64,000 bases of DNA from Alcaligenaceae bacterium. GTDB lineage: Bacteria; Pseudomonadota; Gammaproteobacteria; Burkholderiales; Burkholderiaceae_B. Both the position numbers and the translations under genes were made by a program. The notes under the pieces are model-generated. The model was not told the origin of the DNA, ran no database searches, and was given only the letters and a program-made list of their open reading frames with translations. The stretch spans positions 275,649 through 339,648 of the forward strand of contig JACCEN010000002.1 in NCBI GenBank assembly GCA_013416435.1, given 5' to 3'. Each line of letters opens with the position of its first letter. Within the stretch, counting starts at the first letter, position 1. Shown in pieces: positions 55,997-64,000 of the stretch.

Positions 55997-57382
55997 ATGC
56001 GTTACCGCTCTCAATCTGTCGCATACTGGTACTTTGCCTTAGCACTGATCCTTTTTGGGCTGCAGCTTGTGTTTGGGCTGCTGTCGGCCGCCAAGTACCT
56101 GGGGCCCGACCCGCTGCTGAACATCATGCCGTTCGATGTCACCAAGACCATCCACACCAACCTGCTGATCGTATGGGTGCTAACGGGCTTCATGGGCGCC
56201 ACCTACTGGATCATTGCCGACGAATCCCGGTCCGAACTGCATAGCGTCAAGCTGGCCTACATACAGCTCATACTGTGGGCCATCATGGGCGTCACCGCCA
56301 TCATCGGCTATTTCTTCCGCTACGGCACGGGCAACAAGCTGCTGGAACAACCGCTGCCCCACAAGCTGGTCATCGTCGTGTGCATGCTGATCTTTTTATA
56401 CAACATCGGCATGACCATCAAGAAGTCCGGGCGCTTCACCACCACCGAAGGCGTGCTGCTGCTGGGCCTGGGCAGCTCCGCCGTCCTGTACCTGCCGGCG
56501 CTGCTGCATTACGAAAACTACATCGTCTCCATCTACTATCGCTGGTGGACCATTCATCTTTGGGTCGAAGGCGTATGGGAAATGATCCAGGGCTCCTTCC
56601 TGGCCTACCTGCTCATCCGCCTGTCCGGCGCCGACCGCGAAGTGCTTGAAAAATGGCTGTACGTCATTGTGGGCCTCGTCTTCATTGCCGGCATACTGGG
56701 CACCGCCCACCACTATTACTGGGTCGGCGTGCCCTCGTACTGGCTACCCCTGGGCGGCATCTTCAGTGCGCTTGAACCCGTCGCCCTGGTCGGCATGGCC
56801 ATGTACGCCTACTTTGCCATGCGGCGCACCGGCGTTCGCCACCCCAACGGGTTGGCCCTGCACTGGACCATCGGCAGCGCCGTGTTCACCCTGTTTGGCG
56901 CCGGCCTACTGGGCCTGGCGCACACCTTCCCTGACATCAACAAATGGACCCACGGCACGCTGATTACCGCCATGCACGGGCACGCCGCCTTCTATGGCGC
57001 CTACGCCATGATTGTCATGGCCGTCATCAGCTATGCCCAGCCCAGCCTCACTGTGGGCCGCAGCGACCAGGGTTCGCCCGTGGGCTACTGGGCCTTCTGG
57101 CTGCAAATTGCCGGCATGTTCGGCATGACGCTGTCGTTTGCCACCGCGGGCATCGGCCAGGTGTACCTGGAGCGCGTACTGGGCATCGGCTACCTGGATG
57201 TGCAGCTGAAAATACAAGTGCACTTCCTGATGCTGGTGGCCACGGCCTCGCTGTTTGCCGTGGGCGTCGGCTTGTTCATCTATGACTTCTTCCGGTACGC
57301 GCCGCGACTGGAGCCCATACAAGAATTGGACGCCACCGACCACCACCCCGCAGGCGGCCTGGCCAGTGGCCGGAGCGCCTGA
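55997..57382 (+). CDS. norB: Nitric oxide reductase subunit B (cNOR catalytic subunit)
   Basis: A 461-residue haem-copper-family membrane protein that reduces two NO to N2O. Expected metal-site segments are IHLWVEGVWEMIQGSFLAYL, GTAHHYYWVGVPSYW and MHGHAAFYGAYAMIVMAVIS. Length is that of the cytochrome c-dependent type, without the quinol-oxidising N-extension of qNOR. AGGAG precedes the ATG. It ends one base before norQ starts. Confidence 0.97.
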   Translation: MRYRSQSVAYWYFALALILFGLQLVFGLLSAAKYLGPDPLLNIMPFDVTKTIHTNLLIVWVLTGFMGATYWIIADESRSELHSVKLAYIQLILWAIMGVTAIIGYFFRYGTGNKLLEQPLPHKLVIVVCMLIFLYNIGMTIKKSGRFTTTEGVLLLGLGSSAVLYLPALLHYENYIVSIYYRWWTIHLWVEGVWEMIQGSFLAYLLIRLSGADREVLEKWLYVIVGLVFIAGILGTAHHYYWVGVPSYWLPLGGIFSALEPVALVGMAMYAYFAMRRTGVRHPNGLALHWTIGSAVFTLFGAGLLGLAHTFPDINKWTHGTLITAMHGHAAFYGAYAMIVMAVISYAQPSLTVGRSDQGSPVGYWAFWLQIAGMFGMTLSFATAGIGQVYLERVLGIGYLDVQLKIQVHFLMLVATASLFAVGVGLFIYDFFRYAPRLEPIQELDATDHHPAGGLASGRSA

Positions 57383-57383
57383 G

Positions 57384-58211
57384 GTGGCCGAGCAGTCTAA
57401 CGCCGTGGCCAGGCTGGACAGGCGAGAGGGCAGCCAGGAGCCGCCCTACTACCTTCCCGCCGCCGATGAGGTGGCGCTGTTTGAACAGTGCCACCACAAC
57501 AAGCTGGCGGTCATGCTTAAAGGGCCCACCGGCTGCGGCAAGACGCGCTTTGTGGAGCACATGGCCTGGCGCCTGCAGCGGCCACTGATCACCATTTCCT
57601 GCCACGACGACCTCAGCGCCAGCGACCTTATCGGCCGCTTCCTGATCCGGCATGACAGCACCGTATGGCAAGACGGCCCGCTGACCACCGCCGTGCGCAG
57701 CGGCGCCATCTGCTACCTGGATGAAGTCGTCGAGGCCCGACAAGACACCATCGTCGTCCTGCACCCCCTGACCGACTACCGCCGCCAACTGCCCATAGAC
57801 AAGACGGGCGAAGTCATTGACGCCGCGCCCGGATTCCAACTGGTCGTGTCCTACAACCCGGGCTACCAGCGCATGCTGAAAGACCTGAAGCCCAGCACGC
57901 GGCAACGCTTTGTTGCGCTGGATTTCGACTTTCCGCCCGCCGACCGCGAAGCGCAAATCATCACCCAGGAAAGCGGCGTGCCCGCCGACACGGCCCATGC
58001 CTTGGTTGCCCTGGCCCACAAGCTGCGCGCCCTGCGGGATCGCGGCCTGGCCGAAGTGCCCAGCACCCGCCTGCTGGTCGCCACCGCCCACCTCATTGCC
58101 CGCGGCATCCCCATCAAGCGCGCCTGCCAGGTCGCCCTGGTTTCGCCCCTGTCGGACGACGCATCCCTGCTGGCCGCCATGAACGACCTGGTCGACCTGA
58201 CCTTTCCGTGA
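57384..58211 (+). CDS. norQ: MoxR-type ATPase NorQ
   Basis: A 275-residue AAA+ ATPase that, with NorD, inserts the non-haem iron into NorB. Walker A is GPTGCGKT; the Walker B region is AICYLDEVVEARQDTI. It begins with GTG at 57384 directly after norB; the frame is open upstream but that sequence is the norB tail. The sensor region YNPGYQRMLKDLKPSTRQRF is typical of NorQ/CbbQ. Confidence 0.95.
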   Translation: MAEQSNAVARLDRREGSQEPPYYLPAADEVALFEQCHHNKLAVMLKGPTGCGKTRFVEHMAWRLQRPLITISCHDDLSASDLIGRFLIRHDSTVWQDGPLTTAVRSGAICYLDEVVEARQDTIVVLHPLTDYRRQLPIDKTGEVIDAAPGFQLVVSYNPGYQRMLKDLKPSTRQRFVALDFDFPPADREAQIITQESGVPADTAHALVALAHKLRALRDRGLAEVPSTRLLVATAHLIARGIPIKRACQVALVSPLSDDASLLAAMNDLVDLTFP

Positions 58212-58226
58212 CCCGCGGGCAGCAAC

Positions 58227-60263
58227 ATGGCTGAAGCGGAAGACGTCATCACCGATGCGGCCCGGCACGCCACCATCTATGCCCGCGACCTGTGGCAGCG
58301 CCATCGCGGCAAACCCGACACTCCTCGCCCACTGGGCCTTGCCGACGTCGCCCACCGCCTGGATCTGTTGATCGGCGCCGTCTTCAATATTCACTATCCA
58401 CTGAGGATTGCCCAGGCGCCCGCCATGCCTAGCCTGCTGCTCAAGATATTCCGGCGGCAAGACGTGACCCCTGGGCGCAGCGCCCTGCCCGCCACCGACG
58501 GCGTATCCATCTGGCTGCCCGCCGACCTGCAGACCATTGACCATGGCATCGCCATAGAGCGCTACCGCTGCCTGGCCCTGCAACAAGCCATGCGCGCCCA
58601 ACGCGGCAGCCCCAAATTGGCCGGCCAGGACACCGACCCACGCGTAAACGCCCTGTACCTGATCCTGGAAGCACAGGCCTGCGACCAGGAGCTGGCCCGA
58701 CACTTGCCCGGCATGGCAGCATCGCTGAACCGACTGCGACACTGGGCGCTGCAAGCGCGGCCCGACATACGCCAGCTTCCCGAGTCATGCCGCCCGTTGG
58801 AGCAATGGTTGCAGAGCCTGTTGATCCAACCCGTGGGTGTAGCGAATACCACCGCCCAGGACTTGCCCATTGCTCCACAGGAATCACTGAATCTCGCCCG
58901 GCAACTAGCCAAAGACCTGGACGACCGCCAGCCTGGCAAAGCGCCCCACACTCACGCCTTGATCAAGGACTTCTGGACCGGCGACCTGATCGCAACAGAC
59001 GACGCGACCGCATCCCCGGTAGACTCGCCAGGCCACGATCAGAACCAGGAGTCCGACCAGACGCCCCGCAGCGCCCGCATGCCGCGTCGTCCCAAACAAC
59101 GCCAAGCCAAAGAAGACGAAGACGACAACAAGCCCGGCGTCTGGATGGTGCAGACCAACGCACCACTGGAGAAAGCCGAAGACCCCATGGGCATGCAGCG
59201 CCCCGCCGACCGCGACGAAGACACACCCGCCGACGAATTCGCCGACGCCTTGTCCGAACTGCCTGAAGCCAGGCTGGTTTCCACCCCCGGCAAGCCCAAG
59301 GAAGTGCTGATCTCGGACGACCCGCCCGACCAACGCAGCAAAGTGGCGCAGGCCGGCGCACAAACCGCCCGCCAATTGCTCGCCTACCCCGAATGGGATT
59401 ACCGCCAGAACGGCTACCGCCACCCCGGCGCCCTGGTCCACCTGCTGGCCGCCGACCCCGGCCCCCAAGCCTGGATAGACGCCACCCTGGCCAGCTACCG
59501 CAGCATGCTGGACACCATACGCAAGCGCTTCGAGATCCTGCGCGCCGAACGCCAATGGTTGCGCCGCCAGATGGACGGCGAAGACATAGACCTGGACGCC
59601 TGCATAGACGGCGCCGCCGAAGCCCGCGCCGGCCTGCCCATGCCCCAGGCCCTGTACCGCCAGCAACGCCCCCAGACCCGCAACATGGCCATCACCCTGC
59701 TGGTTGACATCAGCGGATCCACCGACTCCTGGCTGGCCACCAGCAAACGCATCATCGACGTAGAGCGCGAAGCCCTGCTGCTGGTGGCCATTGCCCTGGA
59801 AAGCATGGGCGAACCCTACAGCATCCTGGCCTTCTCCGGCCAAGGCGCACCCAACGTCAGCATCTACCCCATCAAATCCTTTACCGAAGCCTACGACAAC
59901 GACATTGCCCGCCGCATCGCCGGCCTGGAACCCCAGTACTACACCCGCGCCGGCGGTGCCCTGCGCCATGCCACCGCCGAACTGATGAAGCAGTCCGCAC
60001 AGCACCGGCTGTTGCTGCTGCTGTCGGATGGCAAGCCGAACGACGAGGATCACTATGAAGGCAGATATGGCGTGGAAGACATGCGCAGCGCGGTATATGA
60101 AGCCAAGGCGCAGGGGATATTCCCCTTCTGCCTGACGATAGATCGGCAGGCGGCATCGTATCTGCCAAGAGTGTTTGGGGAGAGGCAGTATGCATTGTTG
60201 AGTCGACCGGAGGCGTTGCCGGTGGTGTTGCTGGATTGGATGAAGAGATTGGTGTCGCGGTAG
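58227..60263 (+). CDS. norD: VWA-domain activation protein NorD
   Basis: A 678-residue cytoplasmic protein with a C-terminal von Willebrand A domain. The MIDAS motif is LLVDISGSTDSW, with the later LLLLSDGKPNDEDHYEGRYG. A charged, proline-rich linker (about residues 255-370) joins it to the N-terminal part. NorD partners NorQ in maturing the reductase. It begins 15 bases after norQ and ends the operon. No nirS, nirK or nnrR gene is in the window. Confidence 0.94.
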   Translation: MAEAEDVITDAARHATIYARDLWQRHRGKPDTPRPLGLADVAHRLDLLIGAVFNIHYPLRIAQAPAMPSLLLKIFRRQDVTPGRSALPATDGVSIWLPADLQTIDHGIAIERYRCLALQQAMRAQRGSPKLAGQDTDPRVNALYLILEAQACDQELARHLPGMAASLNRLRHWALQARPDIRQLPESCRPLEQWLQSLLIQPVGVANTTAQDLPIAPQESLNLARQLAKDLDDRQPGKAPHTHALIKDFWTGDLIATDDATASPVDSPGHDQNQESDQTPRSARMPRRPKQRQAKEDEDDNKPGVWMVQTNAPLEKAEDPMGMQRPADRDEDTPADEFADALSELPEARLVSTPGKPKEVLISDDPPDQRSKVAQAGAQTARQLLAYPEWDYRQNGYRHPGALVHLLAADPGPQAWIDATLASYRSMLDTIRKRFEILRAERQWLRRQMDGEDIDLDACIDGAAEARAGLPMPQALYRQQRPQTRNMAITLLVDISGSTDSWLATSKRIIDVEREALLLVAIALESMGEPYSILAFSGQGAPNVSIYPIKSFTEAYDNDIARRIAGLEPQYYTRAGGALRHATAELMKQSAQHRLLLLLSDGKPNDEDHYEGRYGVEDMRSAVYEAKAQGIFPFCLTIDRQAASYLPRVFGERQYALLSRPEALPVVLLDWMKRLVSR

Positions 60264-60303
60264 GGGTGGGTGTGTTGGCTGATGTGAGAGCTGGGGGAAG
60301 GAA

Positions 60304-60331
60304 TGCAAAATTTTCAGAGTCTGCGTATAAT
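60304..60331 (+). promoter_or_regulatory. Promoter of tRNA-Leu
   Basis: A perfect -10 TATAAT (60326-60331) has a weak -35 TGCAAA (60304-60309) with a 16-base spacer. A GC hairpin (60347-60367, arms CGCCCCGA and TCGGGGCG) lies in the leader before the tRNA. Confidence 0.6.
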
Positions 60332-60379
60332 TACGCCTTCTTGCCACGCCCCGAGTTCTTCGGGGCGACTACTTGAAGT

Positions 60380-60464
60380 GCCCGGGTGGTGAAATTGGTA
60401 GACGCAGGGGACTCAAAATCCCCCGCCGCAAGGCGTGCCGGTTCGATTCCGGCCCCGGGCACCA
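60380..60464 (+). tRNA. tRNA-Leu(CAA), likely integration site
   Basis: An 85-base class II tRNA with acceptor GCCCGGG/CCCGGGC, D-arm TGGTGAAATTGGTAGACGCA, anticodon arm GGGGA-CTCAAAA-TCCCC (anticodon CAA), a variable arm CCGCCGCAAGGCG, T-arm GCCGGTTCGATTCCGGC and encoded CCA at 60462-60464. An integrase gene lies 174 bases downstream in the same direction, so the tRNA 3' end is the probable att core. Confidence 0.97.
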
Positions 60465-60576
60465 ACGGCTTGTTCCAAACAGGTTCAAGTCGCACCAAAT
60501 TCTCAAGAAAATCATGGAGTTAGGCCAGAAACCTAACCCATGATATTCCACACAGTTCCAGCAAATCCCAACGTTG

Positions 60577-60637
60577 CGTGTACCCCAAGGTGTACCCTAG
60601 ACTAGGTGTACCTTAAGTTTTTTTCTGGGGGTACACC
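60577..60637. repeat. Four GGTGTACC-type sites upstream of the integrase gene
   Basis: CGTGTACC (60577-60584), GGTGTACC (60589-60596), GGTGTACC (60605-60612) and the inverted GGTACACC (60630-60637), which ends one base before the integrase ATG. They may be integrase arm sites or operator sites. Confidence 0.6.
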
Positions 60638-60638
60638 A

Positions 60639-61928
60639 ATGGGATTCCTGACTGACTTACAAATCCGCACCGCTACGCCGCAAGCCAAGGAATACTTGAT
60701 TGCCGATGGCGATGGCCTCTACCTACGCGTGCGCCCCGCAAGCAAGGGCTGGCTCTACCGATACAAGACCGACAAAAAACAGTTCAAAATCGGTTTTGGC
60801 TCTTACCCCGTTGTCACGTTGGCCATGGCGCGCGACAAAGCCAGGGAAGCGAACACGCTGCGAGCCCAGGGCATCGATCTTCAGGATCTTCGCCGAGAAC
60901 AACAGGAGCAGGTCCAGCTTGCCAAGATCAATACCTTCGAGCTGATGTCCCGCGCCTGGCTCAAAAGTGCGAACAAAGATCGCGAATGGTCCGCCGGATA
61001 CAAGGAAAAAGTAACTCGTCACCTTGAAATCCACGTTTTCCCGTGGGTGGGCAAGATGGCTATAGACAAAATCACGCCCCCGGAAATTGTGCGCTGCCTG
61101 CATCGCATCAAGGATCGCGGCAATCTGGAAACGGCCCAACGTGTCCGGGAAGCGGTTCAACATGTCTATCAGTACGCCGTAGACACAGGTGCGCTGGAAC
61201 CCGTCAAAAACTTCGTCAATAAGCGCACCGGTGGCCTGCCTACGCCCCGCAGTCGGCACTACGCCGCCATTACCGATCCCAAACAACTCGGCCAACTCCT
61301 GCGCGACATCCGTGGCTACAACGGTAACTTCATCACCATTGCCGCATTGCGCCTGGCACCGTTGGTCTTCCAGCGTCCTGGGCAGCTACGTCTGGCCCAT
61401 TGGGAAGATATCGATCTCAAGAAAAAGCTCTGGCGGTGCCCCCCAGAGAATATGAAACTACGTGAATGGCAAAAACGCGATAATCGCACCCCCGCCCACA
61501 TCGTGCCCTTGTCACGCCAGGCCCGCCGCGTCCTGGAAGACTTGCTGCCGATCACCGGCCCTTCTGGTCCCGTGTTTCCCCATATGGCCCGGCGATCCGA
61601 CAAATCGCGCTACATCAGTGCAAACACCATTAACTCGGGCTTACGCACCTTGGGCTATGACACCCAGGAACAAATCACCGGCCACGGCTTTCGGGCCACG
61701 GCGCGCACGATGATCCGGGAGTACTTGGGCTGGGACCCTGATGTCATCGAGCGCCATCTGGCGCACGTGTCCAAGGAGGAACAAGGCGCCAGCTATGATC
61801 GCGCCACCTTCCTGGCCCAGCGTAAGGTAATGGTGCAGCAGTGGGCTGATTTCCTGGACGACCTTGAAGTGGGCATCATGCCCAAGCTTGGCGATAACGT
61901 CGTGTTATTCAAGCGGGCACAAGCGTGA
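60639..61928 (+). CDS. Tyrosine recombinase, P4-type integrase
   Basis: A 429-residue integrase. The N-terminal DUF4102 domain starts MGFLTDLQIRTATPQAKEYL; an SAM-like core-binding domain follows. Catalytic residues visible are R246 (FQRPGQLRLAHW), H349-x2-R352 (GHGFRATARTM), the histidine in ERHLAHV and the nucleophile Y386 (SYDRATFLAQR). Start at 60639 is set by the conserved N-terminus. It should insert its element into the adjacent tRNA-Leu. The core appears intact. Confidence 0.95.
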   Translation: MGFLTDLQIRTATPQAKEYLIADGDGLYLRVRPASKGWLYRYKTDKKQFKIGFGSYPVVTLAMARDKAREANTLRAQGIDLQDLRREQQEQVQLAKINTFELMSRAWLKSANKDREWSAGYKEKVTRHLEIHVFPWVGKMAIDKITPPEIVRCLHRIKDRGNLETAQRVREAVQHVYQYAVDTGALEPVKNFVNKRTGGLPTPRSRHYAAITDPKQLGQLLRDIRGYNGNFITIAALRLAPLVFQRPGQLRLAHWEDIDLKKKLWRCPPENMKLREWQKRDNRTPAHIVPLSRQARRVLEDLLPITGPSGPVFPHMARRSDKSRYISANTINSGLRTLGYDTQEQITGHGFRATARTMIREYLGWDPDVIERHLAHVSKEEQGASYDRATFLAQRKVMVQQWADFLDDLEVGIMPKLGDNVVLFKRAQA

Positions 61929-61983
61929 GCCGCCAAGCGCCCGACAATACACCTCAAAACATCCCAGAAATGGTATATTGAAT

Positions 61984-62352
61984 ATGAGCCCACTTCCAGA
62001 GAAGCCATTAGTCTGGCTTGGCAGCAGCAAGAAAGACCTGTTGGCCTTACCGGTAGCGGTACGCAAATTTTTCGGCCATGTGCTTGACATTGCCCAGCAC
62101 GGCGAACGACACGAAGCGGCAAAGGTACTGAAAGGTTTTGGTGGAGCGGGTGTGCTGGAAATTATCGAAGACGATACGGGCGGCACCTACCGAGCCGTCT
62201 ACACCGTGCAGTTCGCCGAAGTCGTCTTTGTTTTGCACGCCTTTCAAAAGAAGAGTAAACGCGGCATTGAAACGCCGAAAACAGAGATGGAGATCATCCG
62301 GCAGCGCTTGAAGATCGCCGCTATCGTCGCCCAGGAGTTGAGAAATGAATAA
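61984..62352 (+). CDS. RelE/HigB-like toxin (phage Gp49-like)
   Basis: A 122-residue protein of the Gp49/HigB group: PVAVRKFFGHVLDIAQHGER, AKVLKGFGGAGVLEIIEDD, GTYRAVYTVQFAEVVFVLHA and FQKKSKRGIETPKTEMEIIR are its characteristic order. Members cut mRNA at the ribosome. Its end overlaps the antitoxin start by eight bases, and the toxin-first order is that of higBA. A TATATT lies only nine bases before the ATG, so the start may be leaderless. Confidence 0.88.
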   Translation: MSPLPEKPLVWLGSSKKDLLALPVAVRKFFGHVLDIAQHGERHEAAKVLKGFGGAGVLEIIEDDTGGTYRAVYTVQFAEVVFVLHAFQKKSKRGIETPKTEMEIIRQRLKIAAIVAQELRNE

Positions 62353-62680
62353 ACGTATCATAGAAGGCATTGAAGTCGAGGTGAGTTCCGGCAACGTATT
62401 TGCCGACTTGGGCCTGCCTGATGCCGACAAGCTCAAGATCAAATCCGGATTGACCATTGAAATTGCCAAAGCCATCCGCGAGCGTGGCTTGACCCAAGCC
62501 GAAGCCGCCAAACGCATGGGCCTAACGCAGCCCAAAGTATCGAGCCTGCTGCACGGCGAATTCTCGAACTTTTCCGAACGTAAGCTAATGGACTGTCTGA
62601 ACCGCCTGGGCTACGACATTGAAATTCGCGTGCGTGAGACGACAGAGCCAATCGGCCACCTGGTGTTGAGCCACGCCTAA
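62345..62680 (+). CDS. XRE-family antitoxin (HigA-like)
   Basis: A 111-residue protein with an XRE helix-turn-helix in the second half (ERGLTQAEAAKRMGLTQPKV, then SSLLHGEFSNFSERKL). It overlaps the toxin gene and should bind both toxin and operon promoter. Sequence type is the HigA/DUF1870 group paired with Gp49 toxins. It converges on the AlpA gene with a four-base overlap. Confidence 0.9.
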   Translation: MNKRIIEGIEVEVSSGNVFADLGLPDADKLKIKSGLTIEIAKAIRERGLTQAEAAKRMGLTQPKVSSLLHGEFSNFSERKLMDCLNRLGYDIEIRVRETTEPIGHLVLSHA

Positions 62681-62979
62681 GGCGATAACCTGGCGGGGAC
62701 TACAGCCACTCGTCTTACACGCCCTCCGGCCGAACCGATTTCTGTCACACAATGAGTCAAAGGCCGGTATCCAACCGGGTCCTCAATCCACGCTAGCAAC
62801 GCCGTACGACGCCAACCCTTAGCTCGACCGCCGAGCGACACCGGGGCTGGGAAATCACCCGAAGCAATACGCCGATATAGACTCGAACGGCTCAAGGCCG
62901 TGATGCGCAGCACATCGGCCATGCGGTAAAAAGCGGGCTCAGGCTGACCGGGCGCAGCGATAACATCTGACTGTGACAT
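62677..62979 (-). CDS. AlpA-family excisionase/regulator
   Basis: A 100-residue small DNA-binding protein. The AlpA motif FYRMADVLRITALSRSSLYR, then FPAPVSLGGRAKGWRRTALLAW, is complete. GGAGG precedes the ATG at 62979; two ATGs 27-30 bases upstream are possible. AlpA proteins regulate integrase or act as excisionase in P4-like elements. It has a C-terminal basic tail beyond the core. It is part of the tRNA-Leu island. Confidence 0.88.
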   Translation of the reverse strand: MSQSDVIAAPGQPEPAFYRMADVLRITALSRSSLYRRIASGDFPAPVSLGGRAKGWRRTALLAWIEDPVGYRPLTHCVTEIGSAGGRVRRVAVVPARLSP

Positions 62980-63009
62980 GACTCCATCCTCCAGGGGTTC
63001 TGACATCAC

Positions 63010-63480
63010 CTATAGGATGCATGACAACCTCATCCGGCAAAACTCGCTGGAGCGTATTGCAGCAGACTCCAGCCAAGAAAACGGAAATGAATGAAATCTT
63101 CAGACTGCTCCTGAGGCCGCAAGCGTTTGTAATGGCTTGAACCGAGTCCATGCTGGCGTTCACGGCGCCATATTGGACAAACGCGGAGCGCGCTGCGCGA
63201 CCTGTTATTTGTGGAACTCCTAGCCAGAAATAAAAAGAGCTCTCCCTCAAGCCGAACCGCATCAGGCGAATGCCGGTCATGTCAGGAACTCATCACCTGA
63301 CTCTCCCAATGTTTCGTTCAACCCGTATTGCCCCAAGCAGATCCGCATGTACACTTGCTGTGGCTTACTTGAGCGGAAACAGCGACGAAACTCACCAAGC
63401 AAACAACACCAACCGCTTGACTCAACTAAAGCATGCATATTATTTGTCGTTCGGGCGAACGTCAGTAAGGGAGAGAAAGA
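63010..63480. other. 471 bases with no supported gene
   Basis: The stretch upstream of alpA is less GC-rich than the chromosome. Open frames on both strands cross it, but none has a recognisable family or good codon pattern. It probably holds the alpA promoter and island-specific DNA. Confidence 0.4.
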
Positions 63481-63884
63481 TGGAAGCTCGGATGAATGCC
63501 CCACGGCGCTTGAATATTCTGGGTATCGGAGAACCTTTTGCGACCCGCTGGAGTCTGGCACTCATCTTCGGCGTGCTCGTCTATGTGGGATATCGGCTGG
63601 TCAATCCAGTAATCGTCCGCCAGTTCGAGTTTTCAACACAGTTCTCTTACAACATCCCGGTCTACTACGGATCTGCGGCGTTGCTGATGCTGTCCCTGTT
63701 CGGGATACACAAATTACTCTGCTTTCCGGATATCCGCTTCGTCGGCGATATCCTAAAGTGGACCCATCTGTCAAGACAGATTTCATCCGGGTTTAAGCTA
63801 AATCCATTGCTTCTACTGCAGCCGAACGGCGCTGCCCCGATGCGACCGGGCTGGAAGGATTTCCGTCCCGGTCAAAGTGATTAG
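63481..63884 (+). pseudogene. Membrane protein gene interrupted by an IS3-family element
   Basis: A start with GGAG six bases before gives MEARMNAPRRLNILGIGEPF and then two hydrophobic helices (WSLALIFGVLVYVGYRLV and VYYGSAALLMLSLFGIHKLL). The native frame is lost at about 63759, where the IS end begins; the last 42 codons are read from IS sequence. I do not recognise the original protein. Confidence 0.6.
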
Positions 63885-64000
63885 CAATCCTGGCGCCGCC
63901 GCCAATACCATCGGCATAGACCTCGTCAGGAGTGCGGTTTCCCAGTCCCTGATGGGGCCGCTCGCCGTTGTAGAACGCGAAGTATTCGACCAGTCCGAGC
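63759..64000 (-). mobile_element. IS3-family insertion sequence, end of element
   Basis: The element enters from the right edge. The transposase 3' end lies on the minus strand from 64000 to its stop at 63793. The terminal repeat probably begins near TGGACCCATCTGTCAAGAC at 63759. The IS3 assignment comes from the transposase. Confidence 0.8.
63793..64000 (-). CDS. IS3-family transposase OrfB, C-terminal part
   Basis: The visible 68 residues read VEYFAFYNGERPHQGLGNRT and PDEVYADGIGGGA, the standard end of the IS3 DDE domain, with the final catalytic glutamate upstream outside the window. The last part is a 40-residue tail rich in arginine and serine. The gene is cut only by the window edge. 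Confidence 0.9.
   Translation of the reverse strand, partial: LGLVEYFAFYNGERPHQGLGNRTPDEVYADGIGGGARIANHFDRDGNPSSPVASGQRRSAAVEAMDLA

Noticed and set aside
58905..60347. Minus-strand open frame opposite norD
   Set aside because: Glycine- and valine-rich shadow of norD; norD has a clear VWA domain.
60347..60367. Hairpin before tRNA-Leu as a norD terminator
   Set aside because: No T-run follows, and it lies downstream of the tRNA promoter, so it is more likely in the tRNA leader.
62939..63280. Minus-strand frame upstream of alpA as a gene
   Set aside because: It overlaps the alpA start in another frame and has no recognisable sequence or good ribosome site.

Overview
The window is a high-GC betaproteobacterial chromosome segment, most likely Burkholderiales and probably Alcaligenaceae (Bordetella/Achromobacter/Pusillimonas type). 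The evidence is Bug-family (TctC) solute receptors, the dcd / tamB-tamA / apbC / metG neighbourhood, a glycine-riboswitch gcvTHP operon, and abundant LysR and MocR regulators. The species is an inference; no marker gene such as rRNA is present.

Layout. 1-2770: glycine cleavage operon gcvT-gcvH-gcvP (minus) behind a tandem glycine riboswitch whose two aptamers are pushed apart by a palindromic repeat. 2812-3850: a MarR regulator with a perfect 20-bp operator and a chimeric gene remnant. 3914-14603: a minus-strand housekeeping run (BaiN-like flavoprotein, Orn/Lys/Arg decarboxylase, dcd, tamB, tamA, apbC). 14695-18900: small membrane protein, metG, cation-diffusion transporter, PAQR/hemolysin III protein. 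19074-23995: a likely single unit of AhpD-like protein, acyl-CoA dehydrogenase-fold enzyme, rubredoxin (55 aa) and an SsuABC/TauABC-type ABC transporter. 24047-26131: MFS exporter and AraC regulator sharing a promoter with nested inverted repeats. 26143-30015: an ECF41 sigma factor with its carboxymuconolactone-decarboxylase partner, an ECF41-type promoter match ahead of a LysR gene, an epimerase stub, an Ohr-type peroxidase and a decayed short-chain dehydrogenase. 30131-34459: dioxygenase, LysR, nitrilase-type hydrolase, RraA-like protein and Bug receptor. 34561-37460: DedA protein and a divergent MocR/PaiB pair. 37511-44251: a complete type I Wadjet anti-plasmid system (jetABCD). 44455-46036: small basic protein, truncated trkA, unassigned DNA, tRNA-Gly(CCC). 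46167-52671: trmB, proline iminopeptidase, thiS, kbp, ffh, ccsA-like, ampD, RraA. 52794-60263: htpG with a sigma-32 promoter, then a nitric oxide reductase cluster norC-norB-norQ-norD with a di-haem NorC and a 41-aa membrane peptide in front. 60380-64000: tRNA-Leu(CAA) followed by a P4-type integrase, a HigBA-like toxin-antitoxin pair, an AlpA regulator, and a membrane-protein gene interrupted by an IS3-family element that runs off the window.

A thread across the window is a family of about 30-bp perfect palindromes (13 copies at seven loci), mostly between convergent genes. The two sequence variants keep base pairing through compensatory changes. This repeat is in the riboswitch linker and inside the 3' end of one coding sequence. 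It is the best candidate here for an undescribed element. The strongest recognisable specialised systems are Wadjet, the ECF41 module, the nor cluster and the tRNA-Leu island.
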